From Rhizophagus irregularis (lineage: Eukaryota > Glomeromycota > Glomeromycetes > Glomerales > Glomeraceae): a DNA stretch of 64,000 nt. The DNA is taken from the NCBI RefSeq assembly GCF_026210795.1, contig NC_089443.1, positions 4,464,001 through 4,528,000 on the forward strand, given 5' to 3'. Shown one piece after another: positions 24,056 through 36,265 of this stretch. Under the pieces are notes generated by a model. That model did no database searches. It saw only the letters and a program-made list of their open reading frames with translations, and had not been told where the DNA came from. Each line of letters begins with the position of its first letter. Position 1 is the stretch's first letter. The translations under genes and the position numbers were made by a program.

Positions 24056-27000
24056 ATGGATGAAATTTCCATAAAAATCGATGAAAAATCCGATATCGAT
24101 ATTGATAAACCACATAATGATAAACTACATAACAATAATCCACATAACGATAAACCTGTTACTAAGATAGAAATATCACCAAATGAGAAATATCTTGTTA
24201 CTTATAGTCAAGTAGATAATTCAATTGCCGGTTGGAATGTTAAGTATTCACTTAAATTAGACAATATACTCGATTTAAGTGATAGAAATGTTCAAATTAA
24301 ACGAGACTTGACTAATGACGAATCAGAATCCAACAAAACCTTATACCAAATAAGTGTTTCCGATGATAAAGAAGTTGCGTTTATTAATGATGAAAATAAA
24401 ATAGGTAAGAACTAAATAACTAATTATTCAAATCTTTATGAATTATATGAATTATATGAATTATAAAGGTTTAAACTATGATAATTAATATTTATTTGAT
24501 TATATTTTATTATATTTTATTAGAAATATACCATATGAACAATTCTCAAGAAATTATATTGGATTGTGGTTACTATTGTGATTATGTTTATTGTACTTTT
24601 AACGTAAATGGGGAACTCATTTTATATGGTAGTAATCATACTGTTTTTATTTATTCCACGCAAACTAATAATAAAAAATGGGATTGTAAAAGAGTATATA
24701 AATTATTTAAAGATCCTGAAGATTTTAAATTTATTACCATATCAAAATATAATAAACTTTATTTATTTTCAAATAATTCCATTTATAAGTGGAATCTTGA
24801 TACTGAAAAAAGTATAAAAATATTAATTATTGACGAAGAAATAGAAGGTAAAGATTGGGAACGTAAAAAGTATATCGAAAATAATATCGAAATTTCTAGT
24901 AGCGAGAAGTTTATTTGTACAAGAGTCAAGAATGAAATTATTATATATTCAATTGAATTAGAAATTCCTATTGCTTCTTTAGATATAAATAATGGTAAAG
25001 TTTTTTTTTTCCCTAAAATTAAAAATATTATAACATATTAACATCATTTTTTTTTTATTTAGTTACTCAACTACGTAATCTTATAAAATATCCCGCTTTA
25101 CGTTCTCGATTATTTCCTTTATTGTGTCCTTTATTCAGTAATAAGATATGCAGCGGATTTTGGGATTCCGTTAAGGGTTGGAAAAAATGTTTAGGTCATT
25201 CGAAACAGAATGACAAATTATTAACAAAATGTGACATTAGCGTCCGAGCTACGAACAAAATTGCATATGTAATTCAGGATGGAGATATTTGGAAGGTTGA
25301 TTTGGAAAAAATGATATTATACATAAATTCTTTACCTATTAATAATTCCGATGAAGTTATCAACAAGGAAATGGATAAAACGTATAGCCATTTGAATATT
25401 TTTTCACTTATTTCTTATAATTCATATATGGATACTATAAGTAAATTATTTCAAGAAGCTGAATCAGGTTCTAAAAAATTCATATTGGAACAAAATTTTG
25501 TTAAATGGATTATTAATTATAGGAACCTTGCAGATTATAAAGGAATTAAATTGCAAGTTATTAAAAAGAATAATATTAATAATAGATGGGATTTAATTTG
25601 TACAAGAGATGAAAAGTTTAAAGTGGATTATGGGATAGAACCATTTGAAATGAATTTATTTAATGATAATGAGATCATTATATTAACAAATGTTGGTCTT
25701 CTAATTTACCATTTTAATGAGAATGACAAAACTATTTCTTTAAACTATTATTATTATATGAAATTTAATAAGATTGATCATTCACGAGATTTACGAGATT
25801 TACGAGATTATAGAAAAGAATTTTCAAAATCTACTTTACCTTTACCAAAATATAATAGCTTTGCGATTTGTGATGGTTGGGCTTCAGTTATTAAAAATAA
25901 TAAGGAATATCTCTTGAAATATGGTATTGAATTATTAAATTCTGCAATTAAAGGACGTGATTTAGAATTAGTGGATCAAATTTATAAAATTTGTTTAAAT
26001 CATTTCGAAAAAGATTTCAGAAATAAGATGTTTTTAAGTATCATTACTTCTACAATGCCATTACTTAACGAATATTATCCAGAATATATTGAAAAATTTT
26101 CATTAGAAACAACAATGATTATTGATTCACCTTCTTATAGTATTGAACATCAAAGTAGTAATTTACATCTTTTTTCTTTTCAATATCCTCATATGGTTAA
26201 TTTATCTCGATCTATATTATGGTTTAAATATAATGAATTAATGAGTAGTTTACTTGAAAATCATGAGAGAATATCCCTAATACTAAATTCATTTCAATTT
26301 TTAATAATACTTTTAACATTTCCCATCTATTTTATTACATTTTATATATTATCATATTTTAATTTTATTGATGATCTAATAACATGTGGTTTATTTTCTG
26401 AGTTTTATTTTAAGATTGTTAGTTATTCTTCAAATTATAAAAGAATACCAACAATTACTTTCATTAATCCTTATATTAAATTTGTAAATTATTCAAAATA
26501 TTATAATTGGTTTACAGAATTAATATTACCTAAACCTAGTCCATTTGTTGAAACAATAAATAGAGATATTTATAGAACATGGAGTGGTGAAGCAATACTT
26601 AATTTTAAATGGAATAAATATGGAAAATATTATCATTTAGCAATTTGGTTTGGATATATAATTTTACTTATATGTTTTAATATAGCTGCTAAAATTTCTC
26701 AAGAACATGTAGATATTCAAAGGAAACTCTTGATTACTTCGATTACACTTGGATCTATGTATTTGATTTTAGAAATTCGTCAATTTATTTATGATCCTAC
26801 TAAATGGATACAAGATATTGGAAATATACTTGGTAAATTATTTTAATTTCTTTAAAAGAATTTTAATTTAAGAAATTTATTAATTTAAGTTATTTATTTA
26901 TTTTTTTTTAGTATTATTTGTATATATATTTCCTATTTGCACTTCAATTTGGTGTCTTCACGAAAATGATCATGAAAAGATAATTCCATATATCACTTTT

Positions 27001-28075
27001 TCATGCTTACTTTTAAATTTAAAATTAATATCATTTTTTAGAATATTTGAAAATTATGATGCTTATTATACAATTGTTGTTAGAATAGCAAAAAGGGTCA
27101 TGTTTTTTTTTGTATACTTTATAATGGTTATTTTAACAAGTTTCGCATTTGCGTTCCATATTCTATTATCACCAAAAATGAATTATTCTTTAGATAAACG
27201 TATAATTAATGATGATCCTAATAATCCTTGGAATATGGCTCCCACTTATCAAGTATTTGATAATGAAACTAGCACTGACTCCAATTTATTTATTTTACAA
27301 ACACCTGATGAGAACACAAACATGTTTACAACTTTCTCTACCTCATTTTTTGCAACTTGTTTATTGCTCACAGGTATATGAAAGTATTTTTATTTATTAT
27401 TAGTTTATTTAATTAGTAACTCTATTAACTTTTTTTAACATATATATATGTAGGCGATACGAGTTCTTTTTATAATTGGCCATATGAAGATAATCCTACA
27501 CTTATGATATTGTTGATTTTGTTCGCATTTATAATGGCTATATATATTCTAAATGTATTTATCACGCTATTTAGTGAGGCAATTTCAGATCATGATGGCT
27601 CATTTTTGGTTACAAGAGCAGAGGTATTTAATATATACTATATCATATTAATATAAAATTTTTTTAATTTTTTTTTGCTAAAAATTTATGATAATTTCTT
27701 GTAGTATTTGGCCAAAATTGAATTATTCTATTTATTACCACATCAGAGACGTTGGAAAGAATGGTTTCCTGAAGTAATGTATGTAAAATTTATTTATTAA
27801 TTTATTTATTTTATTTTTAAAATAATTTTTAAATACCTTTTTTTATTTACATATAAATTTATTTATTTTTTCTTTTTAAAAGATATTATCATGCTAATGT
27901 TGATGAGACACGAAAAAAAGTTAGAGAAATGATTGATAATCGTGATTGGAAAACTAATGAATTCCCTGATATGAAGATAAAATTATTAAAAAAACTTAAT
28001 ATTGATGATTATATCACTAATAAACCTGTTGATGAGTTTACTTTGCGAAAAGTATTAAAAGAAACGAAAAACTAA
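24056..28075 (+). CDS. TRP-like ion-transport channel with WD-like N-terminus
   Basis: Seven exons: 24056-24404, 24524-24994, 25063-26832, 26912-27373, 27454-27623, 27705-27778 and 27883-28075. All introns are GT-AG and the frame stays open through every junction, giving 1162 residues. Residues 1 to about 400 look like a beta-propeller (repeats such as KIEISPNEKYLVTYS...IAGWNV and LYLFSNNSIYKWNLD). About eight membrane segments follow: near 679-705, 795-815, 829-845, 864-880, 885-905, 927-950, a pore-like FFATCLLLTGD (1008-1018) and 1034-1058. The LLTGDTSS...NPTLMILLI...LFSEAI block and the cytosolic tail with HQRRWKEWFPE and YYHANV match the expanded Rhizophagus Ion_trans/TRP-type family. 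It probably forms a cation channel in a membrane; ligand and ion are unknown. Confidence 0.88.
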
Positions 28076-28508
28076 GTTATAATACAATACTAGAAATTTA
28101 TGTTAATAATTGATCACTGGAATTATAGAGTATTATTATTATTATTATTTTATATATAGAATAGACCAGTTTGTAATCAATTATAAAAATACAAATGTAA
28201 CAATAAATATTCGTTTTGACCTTCCAAAACTACTATCCTTTGCGTGTGACTAGGTCAATCTGCTCAGGAATCTATTTTCAAATGCTACAATTATGATAAT
28301 TATGTTAAAAAATGAATAAAATCAAGTAATCCTTCCTATTTTGACTATGTTTAGTCAATAAATCAAAATTTTAATATAATATGTGAAGGATATGTCTATT
28401 GATTGTCGGTCAGTAATGTATTGGGAAAACAGAACAAAATATAAAGCATTTCTTTTGCTAAGATTTGAAAAGTGGAGAAAGTTTGTTGCGAATTTTTAAT
28501 GTGTATAT

Positions 28509-28930
28509 GTTGTGGGTCAGATGATGATTTGCGTCAGATGCATCGACGTGCGTCAATACCTGACGCGCGTCACTTGTGATATAAAATTGTTATAATTATG
28601 TTATAATTAAACACAAACTTAATATTTTTTTTTATTAAAATAAGTTTATTAATTATATTAAGAAATATGTAATTCTAAAACATTAAAATTGATTAGACTT
28701 AAACTCATGGAAAAGTACTTCATTCAAAAGTACAAGTTTTTTTCAAGTAAATCTTATAACATAAATTAAATAGGTATAATATTATGCAATTTATTGTCAC
28801 ATATAAGTTTACTTATGGAATAAAAAGTAGTTTCATTAGTAAAAAAAAAGTAGACCTTTATTGTACGATTCAGGTGACGCACGTCAGGTATCAATCCACA
28901 TCTGACGCAAATCGTCATCTGACCCACAAC
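28509..28930. mobile_element. MITE with GTTGTGGGTCAGATGA ends
   Basis: The left arm GTTGTGGGTCAGATGATGAT, with TTTGCGTCAGATG and CCTGACGCGCGTCAC, is matched by the reverse complement of the right arm (GTTGTGGGTCAGATGACGAT, TTTGCGTCAGATG, CCTGACGTGCGTCACC). Arms are about 65 bases and CpG-rich, while the centre is AT-rich and noncoding. The repeated CGTCAG words could act as transposase-binding sites. Target duplication not resolved. Confidence 0.85.
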
Positions 28931-29365
28931 ATAAATATTGAATTGAATTTTTAAAACCTATTTTTTTTATTATGAAATTACTTTTCGCAACAGATTATTC
29001 AAACTTTAATTGTCTAATTATAAATTTTTACAAATCGGATGTACAAACGCTTCAAATGTTAAACAAACAAATAAATCATCAAATCTGACGAAAAATAAAA
29101 TAATTTTTGCTTATACAGTAAATATACTAAAAATCAGCTTTCTTTTCTTCCATAAAATTCATAAAAAATTGAAACAATTTTATTTCACATTAACTCGACA
29201 AAGAATGAGGTTTCACGTAGTAAGTATTTTATGGAGTTTTGATATATATGATGACGATCATTAGACTTTACGTAAATATTTGTGTGACACAGCAGAATTG
29301 TCGCTTGGTCGCTCCGAAAATCATATAATGATGTAACTTCTAATTCTTTTATTTTTTTTTGAATG

Positions 29366-29735
29366 TTCAAAGATATTTTCAGGAGATTTACCAGAGTTAA
29401 TAAATGAAATTATACAATATTTCCATTTGTTGTAAAATTAAATTTTTATATTTATTTAGTGAGCTAAATAATCAGAATATTAATTTATTATGAAAATATT
29501 AAACAGAATCTTAATTACCTTTTAATTGAAATCCATGATAATCATTTGAGCTTAATCATATTACAAAATTTAGGACAAATTCTCCCTTTAAATATTTGGC
29601 TACTTTATTACAAATTTTTCTTACTAGCGATTTGTTTTTTCTGAAAGATAAAGTAGATGAATATAAATTATATGATATTTAAAGTTTTAGGTTATTTAAA
29701 TATTGATGTTAAGAAATTTATTTATATTGATATGA
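29366..29735 (+). pseudogene. deletion derivative of the 61338-62972 F-box gene
   Basis: Starts with the same F-box N-terminus (KIFSGDLPELINEIIQYFH). It then jumps at a TTGTTG word straight to the part that encodes KIKFLYL...ELN-QNIN near residue 373 of the intact gene, so roughly 1 kb is missing. A smaller deletion follows and the remainder is frameshifted to the C-terminal KFIY. The upstream 300 bases (about 29060-29365) also resemble the leader of the intact gene (61130-61337), so a whole gene copy was duplicated before the deletion. The start codon context is lost. Not functional. Confidence 0.88.
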
Positions 29736-31326
29736 TCAAAATTGTATAAATAGTTTATTTAAGTTTCATTTTTTTTTTTCTCCTAAATTTGAATCTTTTA
29801 AATTTTTTTTTGATAGGTAATAAAAATTTGTTAACTTTTATCCATTCCTTTATTCATATATTTTTTGATTAAAGTCATAAAAGAGTGCATTATATTGAAT
29901 ATTTTAATGGCAAGAAGATAATTATTATATTTATATTATGCAGCCAAATAGGTTCATGTAGTTTTTAACATACTGATATTTTTTTAGATGAATTATTATT
30001 GCATAAAATATCTTTGTTATTTTTGACGCATTACGTTATTTAGATTATATTAATTTTTATAGGTAAAATACCTATTGTTTTATACTATGCTTTTATATGG
30101 AACATGATCTTGGACGTCTGCATAATAATACAGTTATTTCATAGCATATGTTTCTAGTATTTCTAACCATTGATAAAATAATATTTTTTTACATTAAAAG
30201 AAAACGTGAATCTTTTATTTCATTACCAGTAAGCTGTTAGATAACATCAATTAATTTCGCTATTAAAGGTTATTCAATATTATCACTAATATTATGGTCG
30301 GCTGATCACGCCACTGTCACGTGATAGGAACATCTAAAGAATATGTATAACGAAGATAATATTGCAAATTTAAGGTCTATACTTTATTAAAAGTAATAAT
30401 AAAATCGTATATTAATAAAACAGCACAAATAAAACTCGATTTAAAACACTAATATATGAAATACAATATTACTGCCTCATTCGGCGATCAAATAATACTG
30501 GATTTAAAACTAAGACTGACAAAATTCATTCTTCTAACCCTCGTTCTCCTCTTTTTATATCATTCTTTTCATCCTATCTTGTAAGCTATAAAAATTGTAA
30601 ATTACAATTGCAACTCGAATGTGTAGAGGTAACGCACATTTACTACATCTTAATTCTGGTTCGAGATACATAATGTCAGTAGATGTCACAAAACTCTGGC
30701 TGGCATTGTCCAAAAAAGAAAAAATCTACAAATTATTTTGGTCCCATTCTTACAGCAAATTCGGTCCTTGTAGATCATCGTTTTTCCGTCCAATTGTTGA
30801 TCCTATTTTCCGACGTTTGTGAAAGGTAGGACAACAATTATATTACGCCCCATAATTGTCTTTATTTATTTATAGCATCTAGAGATTTGGCGCATCTAAA
30901 ATGAAATCTGTCGTTATAGATAATATAGATAAAAAGTTCGTAATGTGTTATTCGAAAATAAAATTTAGTTAAATTTATTGATTAACTATCTCAGAATAAG
31001 CAATGAGGAGATCATTTATTCGATTGTTTAGGCAAATTTTGTTAGATCACATGATCAGTGTAACATTCAGCGTCTGACTGTCAAGAGAAGAACATTCTAT
31101 TAGGAACTTTCCTTCGTTATTTATTTGTATTCGTTTTTGTAATCAATAATGGTGCAATTTTTGTGTTGCAAATCTGTCGATTGTCAATTATGTCTAACTT
31201 CGTTTTTATAAATGATTATGGTGTAATTTTGTGTTAGTTGCACCAATTAAAATTACATATATTTAAAACCAAGCGTCAGAGCTTTTGTTTCCTTGCCCTG
31301 CTTGTCAACATCGTCATCTTCTAACA
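29736..31326. other. intergenic; leader of the SulP gene
   Basis: AT-rich spacer. One 67-codon frame at 30619-30822 is GC-richer than its surroundings (MCRGNAHLLHLNSG...), but nothing in it is recognised. Just before the SulP start there is an imperfect direct repeat (ATGGTGCAATTTTTGTGTTG, about 31149, and ATGGTGTAATTTTGTGTTAG, about 31218) that may be regulatory. Confidence 0.45.
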
Positions 31327-33982
31327 ATGTCGAACGATACAAATAATAACCCAAACTTACTGTACACGGAAAAGGGCCCCTCTCTCAAATCTCAATTTAA
31401 TGATTTCTTTAAACAATTTCCTCATCATTCTCTTGAATATACTAAATCGATTTTCCCCATAAGAAATTGGATCGGAAGATACAATTTAACATGGCTTTAC
31501 GGAGATCTCATCGCCGGTTTTACTGTGGGCGCTGTTGTAATTCCTCAAGCAATGGGTTTCGCAAATATTGTCGGAATACCAGTTGAATATGGTCTTTACT
31601 CCTCCTTCGTTGGCATGACATTGTATTGTTTATTCGCCACATCCAAGGACATGACGATTGGTCCAACTGCCGTAATGTCCATTATACTTGCTCAAACCAT
31701 ACCACGCGTTAAAGCTGATTATGGTGATACAGATTTTCCATACTTAAGCACGGATATTACCACAACTATTTGTTTTTTCTCCGGGATCATTTCCTTAGCT
31801 ATTGGTCTCTTCCGTCTTGGATGGTTATTCAACTTCATTCCTGGTGAGTGTCTTAATTTACGGAAACCAAAGTAGCAAACACATCTTGCTCATTTTCACA
31901 ATGAATCAATTAGGTCCAGTCATTGCGGGCTACATCTCCGCCTCAGTCATAACCATCAGGTAATAATATGGTTTATAGTTTATTGTCAAGAAATTTTTAA
32001 TCTCATTAAATTAAATCTCAGCATTGGTCAACTTCCGAATCTATTTGGAATTACTGGTGTTGAGACAAGATTAAATCCTCCATATAGGATTCTTATAGAT
32101 TTTTGCGCAGGGCTACCTAGAACAAAGTCTGATGTTGCAATAGGACTCATATCGCTAGCATTCCTTTACGCAGTGAAATACGGGTGCGCATATGGTGAAA
32201 AACGCTCTACAAAATATAAAAAAGTCTTTTTCTTCTGCGGTATCTTGCGGTACATAATCTGCATCATCGTCACCACTTTTATCTCTTGGTTAATCTTGAG
32301 AAATATCACGGACGAAAAACTTTTCCCATTCAGGGTTGTAAAAAAAGTACCCCGCGGATTAAACCATGTTAAAGTTCCCAACTTTGAGCCTCAATTAGTG
32401 AATGCTGTATTCAAAAGTATTCATATCATAGTTCTCATTTCACTTCTGGAACACATTTCGATCGCAAAGAGTTTTGGGAGAATTAACGATTACAAAGGTA
32501 AGACTTTTAGCTTACTTTTCGACATGAATTTCGATTTCTCATCTTTAATATCGATTACGTATTACGTCTTAGTTCAACCGAGCCAAGAGATAATTGCTAT
32601 TGGTATAACCAATGTTATCGGTAGTTTCTTGGGTGCCATTACTGCCACTGGTTCTTTTTCACGTAGCGCCCTCAAATCAAGAGCCGGTGTGCGCACGCCA
32701 CTTTCCGGTGTCTCTAGTGCAACATTAGTCATCCTTGCTCTTTACGTGTTGACTCCCGCTTTTTTCTATATACCACAAGCCGCACTCTCGTAAGTACTAC
32801 GCATATTACATGTTGTTAGAATTTACGTTATAAATATTATTATTTCATTTGTTCTATAGCGCCGTTATCATTCAAGCCGTGATGGTTTTATTATCAAGGC
32901 CTTCTTATATCAGGACATTATATTATGTCGAATGCAAGTACAAGATTTCGATTTAATTAATTTTTTTGAAACCATATGCTTATAGAATATATTATTTTTA
33001 TAGTTTGGGACTTGGTTGTCTTCGCTATTGCTATCGTAGTCTCCATGTTCTCCACTCTTGACGTAAGTAGTACAATTGCAAAATAATTTTTCATTCAATG
33101 ATATATTTATGAATTTATCTCTTTCAGAATGGTATCTTTGCTTCATGGGGTTTCTCATTTATTGTCCTTCTTGCTCGCATGGCCCGTCCACGTGTCGACA
33201 CGTTAGGTCGCCTTGCTCTTGCCACTTTCAATAGGAAATCTGATAAATCTGATGATTCTATTCCAAAATACGCCTTTGTTCCGCTAGAAGATCCTTCATT
33301 CACGACGGTGGAAACTCCACCTGAAGGAATAGTAATTTTTCGCTTTACTGAATCACTTACCTTCCCAAATTCTAATTATATCGATGATAGTATTGTTGAA
33401 TATATCGAACTGCATACACGTCGATTGTACAAGAGAGCTGTGAAGAAAGGTGATTGTTTGCTCCAGATCCAATACTAGAACGACAGGTTAGAAAGTATTA
33501 ACATCATTTCATTTTAGATGATCAACCATGGAATGAAACTGATGGCCTCGTCGATGCTGCAGAAAATGAGAAGTTGTTACCGTTACGAGCTGTTATATAT
33601 GATTTCTCGGCAATTTCTTATGTGGACACCAGTGGTTTTCAGGCTTTGATTGATGTTAGAAAAGCGGTTAGCTTATATTTCAAATATCTTGATGGTCAGT
33701 TTTTTAACACGATATGTTTTTAAATTGGTTAAATATTTATTTTACATATAGGTGAATAAGCATGCGGCACGTGAAGTTGAATATCACTTTGTAAATATTT
33801 TGGATGAACGCGTTCAAAATGCTTTGATTAGGGCTGATTTTGGGCGACAAATCCCAATCATAACTGAAAGCATAAACGAGAAAACAGAAAATAATATCGA
33901 AGAAGGAATAGAATTTCCAAAAACCAATAAACGATTCTTCCATTTAACAATAGAAGAAGCCATTGTTGAAGCTCAAAGTTGA
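31327..33982 (+). CDS. SulP-family sulfate/anion transporter with STAS domain
   Basis: Nine exons: 31327-31843, 31914-31959, 32022-32497, 32573-32789, 32860-32933, 33004-33062, 33128-33449, 33518-33666 and 33752-33982. The frame is open throughout (696 residues). The N-terminal signature GDLIAGFTVGAVVIPQAMGF, VEYGLYSSFVG and the IGPTAV motif are diagnostic of SulP. FGRIN-DYK joins VQPSQEIIAIG across a 75-base intron whose length is a multiple of three and which holds no stop. The C-terminal STAS domain has VIYDFSAISYVDTSGFQAL, with the usual DTSG. Intron 5 appears to use a GC donor (GAAT|GCAAGT...TAG|TTTGG), the only junction that keeps the frame. The protein should sit in the plasma membrane and import sulfate or a related anion. 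The ATG at 31327 is preferred; upstream in-frame sequence lacks ATG. Confidence 0.93.
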
Positions 33983-34831
33983 ACATAATAATTTCATAAT
34001 TTTTTTCATATCGATCATAAGATCGTTATGATAACAACACATGATATGTAATAATATGTTTATTAATACTTTGTAAAATATATAAAGATTTTTATTAAAA
34101 ATAATTTTATTAAATAAATTAAGTAAACTATAGTTTTGGGACATAAAATTGTTCAAATTATAAATTTAATAAAAAATTTTTTTTAGATACATACTGTATA
34201 TTTAAAATATAACCATGTAATTTAATTGATACTAACTTAAACTACAAAAATGATGTTGTGATTGTTCTGATTGGATATACTATAAATTTAGGTATTTTTT
34301 TGAAGTTAGAATTTGAAACGTATTATTCTGGCCAGAATTTGACAAAATTTCATAATTTAGTCCAAATTCAAAATAATATAAATATAATGATTGAAAATAA
34401 GAGTTCATGACTTCATGTTTAAAGGGGAAGTTAGGACTATAAAATGTAAAATATGTGAAATGTGATTTATTTTGAACTTGTTCATTTCAAACATTCGAAT
34501 TTATAATAAATATTTGTTTAACCATAATTGAGTTAATTATGCAAAATTTTTAGTATCTTGATTTTATCATACCTTCATGTGCAGCAGTGAAAGGAGTTGT
34601 TTTTTATATGAAAAGTTCTATATAAAATTATTTTATATAGTTTTAAGGACCCAACATGGATTTTATGTAAATGTGTAAAATATGTCTATGTAGATTTTTT
34701 ATTTAAAATTCAAACATCTTTCATATAGTTTTAAATAAGTATTATTTAATATTGGCCACGTAAATCCATTTTCCAACGATTACTTGCTTCATATAAATAA
34801 AAATATTTTGAATTTGGCGCATTTAATCCCA

Positions 34832-36265
34832 TTATATTGTACATAAACTTCCAGTCACCAGATCAATTGACCAATGCACATCGTTAACAGAAATCCCATT
34901 TTCTTGAAGATCTTGAAGTTGATACTTAACAACTTTGGCCAATGTTTGTATCTTTCTTTGTCTATATATAAATACAAATACTAATTTATTATTTAATAAT
35001 AAATGATATAAAAAATTTATAAAATTAATACTATCTATATTGATGTCTGGTTTTAACACTTCCTCTTTTTTATTTAATAAACACATAGTATTTATCAGCA
35101 CATGATTTTGTTTACGACCCACATTTCTTCCATCTCCATCAAGCTTCAAATTAATTGTATTTCCTGGTTGAAGAATCGGTGGGTTTGATCTGCTCCAAAT
35201 AGGAATAAATATTTGAAGAAGATTTCTAATAGATCGATAAACACCATTACCAATTTCTTGTTCATCAACCATGATTCCAATAGGATTATCTTGATGTTCT
35301 TCATCATCATCAAGTATGGGTTGTTGATTCAATTCTTTATCAATTGTTCATTAATTAATTTTGTAATTTCTATCCCCCTTTGTGCAACTGATATTCATGC
35401 ATCAACCCTGTTTTCACAGCAGCAAGTCTTCGATATCCATCATGATCTAATAAAGCTTCATCACAGGCACGTATATAGGCATCTAATTTTATATTATCTA
35501 ATGATAAATTGTATTTTATATTAATAATATGATCTTCATATTCTAATTCCATATTACGTACTAAGTGAATTGACTCCCCAGATTCTGATACTATTTGATG
35601 TCATAAAATAAACTGTTTAATTTTCTTGTGAGCATCTCCTCCAAATGATGCATATCGTTTATTTTGTTGTGATACTGATACTACTTCACTTTCTTTTATC
35701 AATAGTAGTTTTTTCTATAGATGATTCTCCAGTTCGTACTTGATGTAATATTTTAATATCAAATCCAAAAACATGTACTCCGGAAATTTAGGATTTTTCA
35801 CGATTAGTTTTCTATATTAATTAATAAAAACGCGTAAAAACACGTATTTAATTTACTAAATATTATATGCTTCATATTAATATTAATTTAATTTTTGCAA
35901 ATAAGTAATTAAAATACCTTTAAAAATGCATTTACAGCCCACTAGCAGACCGTTCACTAGATACCATCCATTCTGCTCGTCCTTTTTTCTATGTAATAGT
36001 ATATAAAACCTTATTTGCCAAAGTGTACTTTGTTTCTACAGAATTTGGTCTGCAATTTCTGTCTTTACAATATATCCATCAGGAATTTGATATTGAACAG
36101 CACTTCAACCAATTTTTTGTGTATACTTAACATTTTGTGGATAATGTCCAAGTACTATTATTTTATATTTTGAGCGAAAAATCTTTCCTCCAGCAATATA
36201 CTGAGCATTTATATAAGGATTATTAGGATAATCTTGGTAAAAAATTCTTGCAGTCTATTTGTAAA
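34832..36265 (-). pseudogene. decayed member of a multi-copy transposon-like family
   Basis: Minus-strand pieces in order. Near 35990-36265: NPYINAQYIAGGKIFRSKYK, IIVLGHYPQNVKYTQKIGWS and QYQIPDGYIVKTEIADQIL, ending in a stop. At 35370-35552: DAYIRACDEALLDHDGYRRLAAVK. At 34832-35332: GNGVYRSIRNLLQIFIPIWS, NPPILQPGNTINLKLDGDGR and NVGRKQNHVLINT, ending early at HWSIDLVTGSLCTI. The pieces are separated by frameshifts and stops and lie in different frames. The sequence is of a type found many times in Rhizophagus genomes and lacks the downstream half, so it is read as a dead copy of a mobile or expanded family. Biochemical role unknown. Confidence 0.6.

Noticed and set aside
30619-30822. 67-codon frame, possible HMG-like protein
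   Set aside because: A weak resemblance in KLWLALSKKEKIYKLFW only; too short and no other HMG-box positions.
31285-31326. N-terminal extension of the SulP protein (FPCPACQHRHLLT)
   Set aside because: It has no ATG and would need a TTG start; the ATG at 31327 with ACA before it is the natural start.
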